From UMGS946 sp048421225 (lineage in GTDB: Bacteria > Bacillota > Clostridia > Christensenellales > CAG-138), in contig DBFNRV010000066.1 in the NCBI GenBank assembly GCA_048421225.1, positions 1-20,620 of the forward strand: a stretch of 20,620 nt of DNA, read 5' to 3'. The position numbers and the translations under genes are program-made. The notes under the pieces are model-generated. The model saw nothing but the letters and a program-made list of their open reading frames with translations. It searched no databases and had not been told where the DNA came from. Positions 1 through 6,449 of this stretch are shown in pieces. Position 1 is the stretch's first letter, and each line of letters starts with the position of its first letter.

Positions 1-58
1 TGGCATGCTATGAAGACGAGGTATGCTTCTATGAGATACGATAGTTAAGGAAAAGAGT

Positions 59-169
59 ATGAAACTAACGATTAAAGCAATATCACTTTTGCTCTGTGTA
101 TTTACACTGTTTGTGGTGGGCTGCGTTGACGTCGCGGCCCCCACTCCCACGGGCGTTATGCCCTTATAG
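59..169 (+). pseudogene. Truncated lipoprotein N-terminus (36 codons)
   Basis: A 36-codon ORF begins at ATG 59 behind an AAGG-containing purine stretch (48-57). It has a positively charged start, a hydrophobic segment and a lipobox-like V-V-G-C at about residues 19-22, followed by a Pro/Thr-rich linker, as in a lipoprotein signal peptide. It stops at 167-169, far too short for a mature lipoprotein. Sequence just downstream (about 171-345) stays open in another frame with charged, helix-like content, so a frameshift inside a longer former gene is the likely explanation. The original protein is not recognised. A genuine tiny lipoprotein is the alternative. Confidence 0.45.
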
Positions 170-390
170 GGCATAGCGCCGCCATTATTGACTCGCTTAG
201 AATAGGTCAAAAAAGTAAGAGTGTCCGTGAGCGTTGGCAAAGCATTAGCGCCTACAAGGCTCAGAACGACAATGCGAAGCGATTAACAGCTGTTGGGCAA
301 TGGTTCGTTTGTTTAAAGAAAATTGGGCGAATGCAATCAAGATAATAATGTTAAGTACGCCAATGATGTGAAAGCGTTTTACCACAGCTG

Positions 391-420
391 TTGGGGTTTT
401 GGACGCTGTTATGGTATAAT
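391..420 (+). promoter_or_regulatory. Possible promoter for the GNAT gene
   Basis: There is a perfect TATAAT at 415-420, preceded by TGG as in an extended -10. A weak -35 (TTGGGG, 391-396) lies 18 bp upstream. It sits about 40 bp before the acetyltransferase start at 462. The -10 is convincing and the -35 is not. Confidence 0.4.
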
Positions 421-461
421 AAATAGGCGACCTTATTAACCTGAAATGGAATATTGAAGCT

Positions 462-914
462 ATGGAAATACGGGAATATCGAACTGAAGATTGTCCTCAA
501 CTGGCCAGATTGTTCTATGACACGGTTCACTCTATTAATTTAAAGGATTATACAAGGGAGCAGGCGGACGCATGGGCTGACGGCAGAGTTGATATAGACG
601 CGTGGAACGCCTCTTTTTTAGAGCATTACACGCTTGTGGCCGTTGACTCCGGCATTATAGCGGGCTTTGGAGATATTGACGCCGCGGGATACCTCGACCG
701 GCTCTATGTCCATAAGGATTATCAGGGCATGGGTGTAGCGACGGTGCTCTGCGACCGCCTGGAAAGCCGCTTTTACGGGAAACGGATTACTACCCACGCT
801 TCAATTACTGCAAAGCCATTTTTTATAAATAGGGGATACAGCGTAATAAGAAAGCAGCAGGTTGAACGCCGAGGGGTTTATATGGCCAACTATTTAATGG
901 AGAAACAATGTTGA
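462..914 (+). CDS. GNAT family N-acetyltransferase
   Basis: This 150-residue protein has the length and order of a single-domain GNAT enzyme. The N-terminal beta-alpha elements are followed by a beta4 strand (around residues 77-83, DRLYV) and the acetyl-CoA pyrophosphate-binding motif A, QGMGVA at 88-93. The C-terminal motif B region includes the FINRGY segment near 124-129, typical of the Phe/Tyr-x-x-x-Gly-Tyr end of GNATs. Such enzymes transfer an acetyl group from acetyl-CoA to an amine in the cytoplasm. The acceptor cannot be told from sequence. The ribosome binding site is weak (GGAA and GAAG before the ATG). It is intact although flanked by two decayed genes, so it may be cargo or a survivor of an old insertion. 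Confidence 0.85.
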   Translation: MEIREYRTEDCPQLARLFYDTVHSINLKDYTREQADAWADGRVDIDAWNASFLEHYTLVAVDSGIIAGFGDIDAAGYLDRLYVHKDYQGMGVATVLCDRLESRFYGKRITTHASITAKPFFINRGYSVIRKQQVERRGVYMANYLMEKQC

Positions 915-1007
915 ATTTTGATGGCGACGGCCAGCGTACTCTACTTTTTTATTGATTTAATATATAAAAAAACGTCTTATATCCTCTCATAAGTCATTAT
1001 AATGGAA

Positions 1008-1040
1008 CGGAAAACGCCCTTGTAGATCAAGGTTTTTCCG
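1008..1040. repeat. Hairpin downstream of the GNAT gene
   Basis: The arms CGGAAAA (1008-1014) and TTTTCCG (1034-1040), plus the inner pair CCTTG (1018-1022) and CAAGG (1028-1032), form a two-part stem around the loop TAGAT. It lies about 95 bp after the acetyltransferase stop and before the TnpV remnant. It could be a weak bidirectional terminator. There is no T-tract after the stem. Confidence 0.4.
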
Positions 1041-1121
1041 CTTCTGCTTAAAACCTGCCATATCCCTTTATAAGTCCTTTTTGTAAGCGCGGGCGTCGGA
1101 AAGGAGTCTACTAAAATTGTT

Positions 1122-1392
1122 ATAGGCTTATTGGGTCAGCGGTATTTGTGGTACCTAAAGGCACGCCGCAGGGCTACATACGCTAATCTGCTTACGATCG
1201 GCAAGCTGAACGCCTACCTTACCGGCATTGACAGGGCGCACAGGAACGCTTTGAAACGCTCACAGAACAGATGAAACAGGCACAGGGTATCACAATATAA
1301 AAACTGAAAATGCCTTAGAATGGGTGCGGAGTATGAATGACATTCGGGCGTATGCGAAGGGGATTGTGAATGCTGAGGTCACTTTTGTATGA
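1122..1392 (+). pseudogene. tnpV: TnpV transposon-associated protein, frameshifted remnant
   Basis: Three pieces in different frames match the usual order of TnpV, a short protein of Clostridia transposons. Frame one (from 1122) gives GLLGQRYLWYL, then YANLLTIGKLNAYLTGID. After a frameshift near 1235-1250 comes ERFETLTEQMKQAQGIT, ending in a stop. A further shift gives NALEWVRSMNDIRAYAKGI up to TGA at 1390-1392. Family members read these blocks in one frame over about 115-120 residues, so this copy is broken by at least two frameshifts and has no clear start. It shows that a mobile element once sat here. No transposase or recombinase remains in the window. The identification comes from remembered family sequence, not a search. 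Confidence 0.8.
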
Positions 1393-1439
1393 ATGCCTAC
1401 CCCAAATCATAAAACGCCGCAATACGTATAAATCCGTTT

Positions 1440-2660
1440 TTACTGTTTTCCGATTTCCCCTGCCCATTTAAAAGCAAATTTCGCCACAACAACCGCAATG
1501 ATTTCATTGATAATTGCCGCTGCAACGATTGTTCCCGATATAATAGCGGCAAGAGAGGCATCAAATGCCGTTAAGGTTGTCGTCGCTATTCCCGTAAACA
1601 CCAAGGATACCCCCGAATGAGGGAGCAAAGTAAAGCCGAGATATTTTGTAACGGTGGATTCGGCCTTGGTTAGCTTTCCTCCTATGTAGGCGCCGCCGAT
1701 TTTACCGATAGCTCTGGAAAGAATATAAACCACCGTGAAGAATCCCGCACCTGCAATCAAGCGATAATCCAAAGGCATACCGAGATTTACAATCACAATA
1801 ACAAGCGACAAATTTAGCAGTGGATTATACAGCTTTAAGGTTTCCCCAAGTCCTTTTTCAGGCAGAATGTTGGCAACAGTGGCGCTAAAAGCCATTCCTA
1901 TCAGCAGATAATTCATACTGAATGAATGGAATATATAGCGGTCAATGAGCAGGCCGCCTATTGTTGATACACTAAGGAACAGCAGCAGCAGGGCAAAACG
2001 AAGCGAATTACTTTTTGCATTTTTCATAAAAAAGGCGGAAAGTAAACCAGCCGCAATTCCTATAGCAAACGGGAGCAAAACCATGCCGACAATCGCCAAC
2101 GGCGCTGCCGCGGCGCTGCCGTTTGTTCCGCTTATAATGGAAATTACGGTAAAGAAAACGATAACGCCGATAATATCGTCAATGGCGGCAAGCGGCAACA
2201 GGGTTTTTGTAACAGGACCGTTCGTGTGGTATTCATTGACAATGGACAGGGCCGGCGCAGGCGCAGTCGCCAACGCAATTCCTCCGAAAACGAATGCCAA
2301 ATAAACCGGAATATTAACTATAAAAAACAAAACCGAGAAAGCGGCTGTTACAAACAGGAAGGTTCCGATTGACTGCACAAATGTAATCCCAATAATTTGC
2401 TTGCCTGATTTCGCGATTTTTCTAAAGATGATTTCACGGCCTATCATCACCCCGGCAAAGCACTCAAAAAATTTAATGATAACCTTGTACCATAGAGCAT
2501 TTGTAATTTCCAAAGTCACTATTTCGGCAAGATATGGCCCAAATACAATACCCGCGATCAGCCAGCCGAGAATAGCGGGCAGCTTTAGCCTTGATATCAG
2601 CTTACCGCAAACAAAAGCGACACAAATAATCGCAAACATACGAAGGAGCCCAATTACCAT
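1440..2660 (-). CDS. Cation:proton antiporter, CPA2/Kef-type membrane domain
   Basis: This 406-residue, very hydrophobic protein has about 12 predicted membrane segments and no C-terminal soluble TrkA-N domain. It matches the monovalent cation:proton antiporter-2 family (Na+/H+ exchanger domain). Key features are the unwound-helix segment ATAPAPALS at about 131-139 and the paired aspartates D161-D162, the ion-binding DD pair expected in electrogenic CPA antiporters. It would exchange Na+ or K+ for H+ across the cytoplasmic membrane. Its start (2660) lies inside the last codons of the upstream TetR gene, so the two are co-transcribed and probably translationally coupled. The ribosome binding site is only a weak AGAGG about 13 nt upstream. 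Control by the TetR protein is inferred from the overlap. Ion specificity is unknown. Confidence 0.88.
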   Translation of the reverse strand: MVIGLLRMFAIICVAFVCGKLISRLKLPAILGWLIAGIVFGPYLAEIVTLEITNALWYKVIIKFFECFAGVMIGREIIFRKIAKSGKQIIGITFVQSIGTFLFVTAAFSVLFFIVNIPVYLAFVFGGIALATAPAPALSIVNEYHTNGPVTKTLLPLAAIDDIIGVIVFFTVISIISGTNGSAAAAPLAIVGMVLLPFAIGIAAGLLSAFFMKNAKSNSLRFALLLLFLSVSTIGGLLIDRYIFHSFSMNYLLIGMAFSATVANILPEKGLGETLKLYNPLLNLSLVIVIVNLGMPLDYRLIAGAGFFTVVYILSRAIGKIGGAYIGGKLTKAESTVTKYLGFTLLPHSGVSLVFTGIATTTLTAFDASLAAIISGTIVAAAIINEIIAVVVAKFAFKWAGEIGKQ

Positions 2661-3145
2661 AATAATTGCACCAACCTCTCTATGACAGCATCAGGATTAA
2701 GCCGATCGTTACATAGTTTTTCTAAAGAGCCGTCAACAATGATGCGAAGTGCTTTTTTGTCTTGCTCTAAAACTTTATCGTCTAAAGACGCCAATATCAC
2801 TTCCCAAAGAGATTCATTTTGCTGCGCAGTATAAGAGTATAAGGCCTCATTCAGCTTGTATTTGTTAAAAATATCTCTGCTTGTCATTGATTTTGCGTCA
2901 AAGTACAGATGAAGCAGCTTTGAATGGGAGGACGATGAATATTGGGCTGTCAGCAGTTCTATTTGTTTTCTTGCATCAGCATAATATTTTTGATACAAAG
3001 CCAATGCGAGCGATTCCTTGTTTGGAAAGTACTTATAAATCGTTTTCTTTGAAATATTCAGCCTTTCGGCCAGAGTGTCCACTGAAAATTTTAGGCCCTC
3101 CTGCCTAAGGCTTTCAATGGATTCACAAATAATGCGATCTTTCAT
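2654..3145 (-). CDS. TetR family transcriptional regulator
   Basis: This protein has 163 residues when started at ATG 3145. A longer reading to 3247 exists, but it would run through the consensus promoter and operator, so the internal Met is the better start. Residues about 20-46 form the TetR helix-turn-helix (FSVDTLAERLNISKKTIYKYF followed by NKESL), with the usual Y-x-Y-F-x-N-K-E end. The remainder is the helical ligand and dimerisation domain, with no recognisable ligand signature. The RBS AGAAGG (minus strand, 3158-3163) falls in the spacer of the operator palindrome. The gene leads a two-gene unit with the overlapping antiporter. Autorepression, and control of the antiporter by an ion- or compound-dependent signal, are inferred from that layout. 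Confidence 0.9.
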   Translation of the reverse strand: MKDRIICESIESLRQEGLKFSVDTLAERLNISKKTIYKYFPNKESLALALYQKYYADARKQIELLTAQYSSSSHSKLLHLYFDAKSMTSRDIFNKYKLNEALYSYTAQQNESLWEVILASLDDKVLEQDKKALRIIVDGSLEKLCNDRLNPDAVIERLVQLLW

Positions 3146-3147
3146 TT

Positions 3148-3175
3148 GGAAACAAAACCTTCTTTTTTTGTTTCC
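3148..3175. promoter_or_regulatory. Putative TetR operator (10-bp inverted repeat)
   Basis: The perfect arms GGAAACAAAA (3148-3157) and TTTTGTTTCC (3166-3175) are separated by 8 bp. The site touches the -10 box of the TetR promoter, covers the expected transcription start and ends 2 bp before the start codon. This size and position are typical of an autoregulatory TetR operator. Binding is inferred. Confidence 0.7.
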
Positions 3176-3204
3176 ATTATATCCTTTTGCATATTTGATG
3201 TCAA
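3176..3204 (-). promoter_or_regulatory. Consensus sigma-A promoter of the TetR-antiporter operon
   Basis: Reading the minus strand, TTGACA (3204-3199) is followed by a 17-bp spacer and TATAAT (3181-3176). Both hexamers are perfect. Transcription would begin near 3169, inside the operator, which allows strong repression of a strong promoter. Confidence 0.85.
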
Positions 3205-3231
3205 TAATGTAAGTGTGAATTTTTGTGTCAC

Positions 3232-3269
3232 TGTGTAGGTTTGTCAAACATGTTGGACAAACCTACACA
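3232..3269. repeat. 38-bp near-perfect palindrome
   Basis: The arms TGTGTAGGTTTGTC (3232-3245) and GACAAACCTACACA (3256-3269) are exact complements. The central ten bases include AACATGTT, itself palindromic, so only one base pair in 38 is mismatched. It lies about 30 bp upstream of the -35 box of the TetR gene. It may be a second regulator site, a strong hairpin or a small mobile-element end. No T-tract follows on either strand. Confidence 0.75.
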
Positions 3270-3353
3270 TAACGGAGCCGACTGTGATAAAATATTGGTG
3301 GGCAGGCTGAAAAAAACAAAACGACAAACGGAAGTTTGAAAAGGAGAATACAA

Positions 3354-3401
3354 ATGGGAAATTTGGAATATTTACAAAACACGATTACCGAGACAAAATG
3401 A
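3354..3401 (+). CDS. 15-codon ORF with strong RBS, coupled to the next gene
   Basis: ATG 3354 follows AAGGAG (3341-3346) at good spacing and encodes 15 residues before TGA 3399-3401. That stop overlaps the ATG of the next ORF (3398-3400) as ATGA. Either this is a tiny leader peptide that couples translation, or one frameshift has split the N-terminus from the 112-residue protein. The best RBS of the locus belongs to this short ORF, not to the longer one. Confidence 0.45.
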   Translation: MGNLEYLQNTITETK

Positions 3402-3736
3402 TGTTAGAAGATATTGTCGATGTATTTGAGAAAATGTGTCAGACACCGATCCAAGATGATACGATTTTATTTGAGACTGGAACATATTCTTTTACGGGAG
3501 ACCCCTTTTTTTACTTTTCGTTAGTTAGACAATTTCCAAATGAAGAAGGTGAATATCATCAAATCCATGTAGATATTTTATATAAGCCAAGCCATGAAAA
3601 CAAGTCGTTTTTTAATACAGTATGGAAAGAAGAATTAGACGAAAACATTTTTGATTATATTAGAAAATCAAAGGTTTTTGCTTATGCAAAACGTGATAAG
3701 ATTATTAAGGTAGAAATTTATATGGATGAAACCTAA
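3398..3736 (+). CDS. Small acidic protein of unknown function (112 aa)
   Basis: This 112-residue soluble protein has no signal peptide or membrane segment. It contains many acidic residues and aromatic beta-like segments (for example FETGTYSFTGDPFFYFSLV near residues 25-43). I do not recognise the family. The compact, mixed alpha/beta look is compatible with small immunity-type or SMI1-like proteins, but no defining motif is visible. Codon use is clearly AT-rich compared with the ABC operon downstream, which suggests separate acquisition. There is no ribosome binding site of its own, so expression probably depends on coupling from the 15-codon ORF, or the true gene starts at 3354 and is frameshifted. 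Two ATG codons occur in tandem at the start. Confidence 0.6.
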   Translation: MMLEDIVDVFEKMCQTPIQDDTILFETGTYSFTGDPFFYFSLVRQFPNEEGEYHQIHVDILYKPSHENKSFFNTVWKEELDENIFDYIRKSKVFAYAKRDKIIKVEIYMDET

Positions 3737-3789
3737 CTTCCCGTTTAGCGGGGAGTCAAAAGAGCGAAAGCTAGGAGTGCTTTCGCTCT
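3736..3789 (+). terminator. Tandem hairpins after the small unknown gene
   Basis: The first hairpin has arms ACTTCCCG (3736-3743) and CGGGGAGT (3749-3756), 8 bp with one G-T pair. The second has perfect 11-bp arms, AGAGCGAAAGC (3761-3771) and GCTTTCGCTCT (3779-3789), with a 7-nt loop. They begin at the stop codon of the small gene. No T-run follows on the plus strand, so termination would be imperfect. The stability of the second stem is clear. Confidence 0.55.
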
Positions 3790-4213
3790 CCGCATTATAA
3801 AATAGCTTTGTTCAAAAGCGTATCTTTATATCGTTTTATATTGCTGCAAGGATTGCGGGCATCATTTGGGCACCAAAGCGTCAATTTTCGTAGCGATTTT
3901 GAGAGTGTAAAAATAGAAAGCCAGTATTATTTGAGAACTTCACATTATTCGATATTTCTAAGTACTCTTTTTATAAATTCTAAGTTCATAAAATAAAACC
4001 CTTTGGCCCGTTAACCACTTTATGGCCAAATATTATGCGCTTGCGTGTGCAGGCGTAAGCCCAACGTGACCTCAATCATTTCATATATTAGATGCCAGCC
4101 ATAGTATAAACACACATTGTTTGCAAATGGTTAACACAAATAACCACTTTGTGGATAGATAATTATAGATGTTGGTGTTACAATTTTTGAAATTCTAATA
4201 TTAAACGATAATT
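3790..4213. other. Gene-poor AT-rich stretch upstream of marR
   Basis: No convincing gene was seen. An open frame at 3808-3996 lacks a ribosome binding site and recognisable content. The only visible structure is a repeated motif TAACCACTTT(A/G)TGG at 4012-4025 and 4141-4154, and a TTTGGCC/GGCCAAA inverted repeat (4002-4008, 4024-4030) around the first copy. Confidence 0.5.
4128..4154. promoter_or_regulatory. Candidate MarR operator region
   Basis: Overlapping inverted repeats occur here: TGGTTA (4128-4133) with TAACCA (4141-4146), CACAAA (4135-4140) with TTTGTG (4148-4153), and CCAC/GTGG inside 4144-4154. A similar motif lies at 4012-4025. An extended -10 (TGT then TACAAT, 4176-4184) lies just downstream and could be the marR promoter, although no good -35 is seen. 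Operator assignment is inferred from position. Confidence 0.35.
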
Positions 4214-4232
4214 AAGGAGGAGGCTTATTGTT

Positions 4233-4679
4233 ATGGAATTAAGCCGCATATTGACAATAGGATTAAAGGGAATGAACGTATACGGACGCTTTTGCCAGCC
4301 CGTATGCAAAATGTACGGGATAAACCAAATGGGGTTCAATATCATTATGTTTATTGCCAATAATCCAGGGTACAACACGGCGCGCGACATATGCAGGCTG
4401 AGCGGAATCAAGAGCGGGATTGTATCAGTTGCGGTTGAAAACCTGATTGAAGCAGGGTATCTCACACGCGGCATCGACGCGGAGGACCGCCGCATTCAAC
4501 GGCTGGAGATTACAAAAAAGGCGGCTGGGCTTGTTGAAGCTGGACGGGCTGCCCAAAAGAGGTTCAAGGAGGCGCTGTTGAGCAGGCTTTCCAGCGATGA
4601 AATTGAGACATTCGCGCAAATCTCAGAAAAGCTGATAGATACCATAGATGAACTGAATAACGGAGGCGGTGAAAAATGA
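4233..4679 (+). CDS. MarR family transcriptional regulator
   Basis: This 148-residue protein has a winged helix-turn-helix at about residues 45-105. The recognition region is TARDICRLSGIKSGIVSVAVENLIEAGYL, and the wing contains D-A-E-D-R-R-I-Q-R, matching the D-x-R-D/S-x-R wing of MarR proteins. Helices at both ends form the dimer interface. A strong AAGGAGGAGG site (4214-4223) precedes ATG 4233. Its last codons overlap the first ABC gene as ATGA (4676-4679), so repressor and exporter are one transcript. The family usually represses its own operon and lets go when a small phenolic or antibiotic ligand binds. Here the ligand is unknown. Confidence 0.92.
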   Translation: MELSRILTIGLKGMNVYGRFCQPVCKMYGINQMGFNIIMFIANNPGYNTARDICRLSGIKSGIVSVAVENLIEAGYLTRGIDAEDRRIQRLEITKKAAGLVEAGRAAQKRFKEALLSRLSSDEIETFAQISEKLIDTIDELNNGGGEK

Positions 4680-6436
4680 TACGATTGCTAAAAAAGATGA
4701 AGCCAAAGGAATGGCTTATGGCTCTGGCATGCGCGGTTCTTGTTTTGGGACAGATCTATTTCGATCTTGCCCTGCCCGATTACATGAGCGAACTTACCGT
4801 TCTTATCAAGACGCCCGGCAGCGGGATGCCGCAGATATGGAATACAGGGTTATCAATGCTTTGCTGCGTTGTGGCCAGCGCGGCGCTCAGCGTAGTATGC
4901 GGTTTTCTCGCGGCTAAAATCGCCGCGGGGTTCAGCTATACCGTGCGTGAGGACATATTCAACAAGGTAGCTGATTTTGGGCAGAAGGAGATGCTTGAGT
5001 TTTCAGTTCCAAGCCTTATCAACCGTACGACAAACGATATCACGCAGATTCAGGTTCTCATTGCTATGGGTCTTCAGATAATAATCAAATCGCCTATTAT
5101 GGCCGTGTGGGCCATAATCAAGATAATCGGCAAGAGCTGGGAGCTGTCGGTGATTACGGCGGGTTTTGTGGTAGCCCTGCTTGCAATGATAATAATTATT
5201 ATGATAGTGGTAATACCCCGCGTAAAGAAGGTGCAGAAGCAGACCGACGACATCAACCGGATCGCACGCGAAAATCTTAACGGTATCAACGTTGTCCATG
5301 CATTCAACGCCGAAGAATACCAAAATGAAAAATTCAGCGGGGCAAACGATATATTGATGAACACCCAGCTGTTCAATCAGAGGACGTTTGCCATACTCAC
5401 ACCTGTAATGATGCTTGCGATGAACGCGCTGGCGCTGGTCATATACTGGGTGGGAGCTTCCCTGATTAACGGCATAGCGGCGGCGGATATGGCGGCGAGG
5501 CTTGATATGTTCAGCAATGTGGTTGTGTTCAGCACCTACGCCACATATGTCATAATGTCCCTTATGATGATGGTGATGATCTTCATGTTCCTGCCCGCCG
5601 CACAGGTGTCCGCCGGACGAATAAACGAGGTGCTCAATGCGAAAACCCAGCTTCATGAGGGTACGGTTAGACAGGCTGGCGAAACCGGAACCGTTGAGTT
5701 TAAAAACGTATCCTTCCGCTATCCGGATTCAAGCAGGAATGAGCTCAATAACGTCAGCTTCAGGGTTGACAAGGGAGAGACGATAGCCTTCATCGGCGCT
5801 ACGGGCAGCGGCAAGACCACGCTTATAAGCCTTGTCGCGCGTTTTTACGACGCAACCGAGGGTACGGTACTGGTGGATGGCGTTAACGTAAAGGATTACG
5901 CCTTTGACGCGCTGTACGACAGGCTGGGCTATGTAACGCAGAGGGCCGTGCTGTTTGCGGGAACGATACGTGAAAACGTTGAATTCGGCGAAAGCGGCGC
6001 ACCGGCGTCCGAAGAGGACGTAAATAAAGCCCTGGAGCTAGCCCAGGCCGCTGAATTCGTTGATAAGCTGCCCGATGGAATACAATATGAAATCGCTCAG
6101 GACGGCGCGAACGTGTCAGGAGGCCAGAAACAGCGCATATCAATCGCCCGGGCGCTGGCGCGCAAGCCGGAGATCCTTATCTTTGACGATTCCTTCTCGG
6201 CGCTTGACTATAGGACCGATTCAAAGCTGCGGGCGGGACTTGCGTTAAATCTCAGGGATACAACGTGCATGATAGTGGCCCAGCGCATAGGCACCATCCG
6301 CCATGCGGACAGGATCGTAGTTATTGACGACGGCAATGTGGCGGGTATTGGAACCCATGACGAGCTGATGGAAAACTGCGGGGTTTATCGCGAGATTGCC
6401 ATGTCGCAGCTTTCCGCGGAAGAATTAAACGCATAG
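4676..6436 (+). CDS. ABC exporter half-transporter, degenerate ATP-site subunit
   Basis: This 586-residue type IV exporter subunit has six membrane helices (about residues 14-310) followed by an ATPase domain. Walker A is GATGSGKTT at 374-382, and the ABC signature VSGGQ is at 480-484. The Walker B aspartate D504 is followed by D505 where the catalytic glutamate normally sits, and the H-loop histidine is replaced by Q536. Those two changes mark the degenerate site of heterodimeric exporters such as the TM287/288 and BmrCD type. The normal signature serves the partner's active site. It starts within the marR stop codon and is followed 13 bp later by its partner gene. The likely role is drug or lipid-like compound export across the cytoplasmic membrane. 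The substrate is unknown. Confidence 0.93.
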   Translation: MIRLLKKMKPKEWLMALACAVLVLGQIYFDLALPDYMSELTVLIKTPGSGMPQIWNTGLSMLCCVVASAALSVVCGFLAAKIAAGFSYTVREDIFNKVADFGQKEMLEFSVPSLINRTTNDITQIQVLIAMGLQIIIKSPIMAVWAIIKIIGKSWELSVITAGFVVALLAMIIIIMIVVIPRVKKVQKQTDDINRIARENLNGINVVHAFNAEEYQNEKFSGANDILMNTQLFNQRTFAILTPVMMLAMNALALVIYWVGASLINGIAAADMAARLDMFSNVVVFSTYATYVIMSLMMMVMIFMFLPAAQVSAGRINEVLNAKTQLHEGTVRQAGETGTVEFKNVSFRYPDSSRNELNNVSFRVDKGETIAFIGATGSGKTTLISLVARFYDATEGTVLVDGVNVKDYAFDALYDRLGYVTQRAVLFAGTIRENVEFGESGAPASEEDVNKALELAQAAEFVDKLPDGIQYEIAQDGANVSGGQKQRISIARALARKPEILIFDDSFSALDYRTDSKLRAGLALNLRDTTCMIVAQRIGTIRHADRIVVIDDGNVAGIGTHDELMENCGVYREIAMSQLSAEELNA

Positions 6437-6449
6437 GGGGTGCGGCAGA

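Noticed and set aside
3146..3247. N-terminal extension of the TetR gene to 3247
   Set aside because: It would place the promoter and operator inside the coding region. The internal ATG at 3145 fits the family start.
3808..3996. 62-codon plus-strand frame in AT-rich DNA
   Set aside because: No ribosome binding site, no family resemblance, and composition of non-coding AT-rich DNA.
5003..5656. 217-codon minus-strand frame inside the first ABC gene
   Set aside because: Antisense shadow of a well-supported gene, with a His-rich, low-complexity product.
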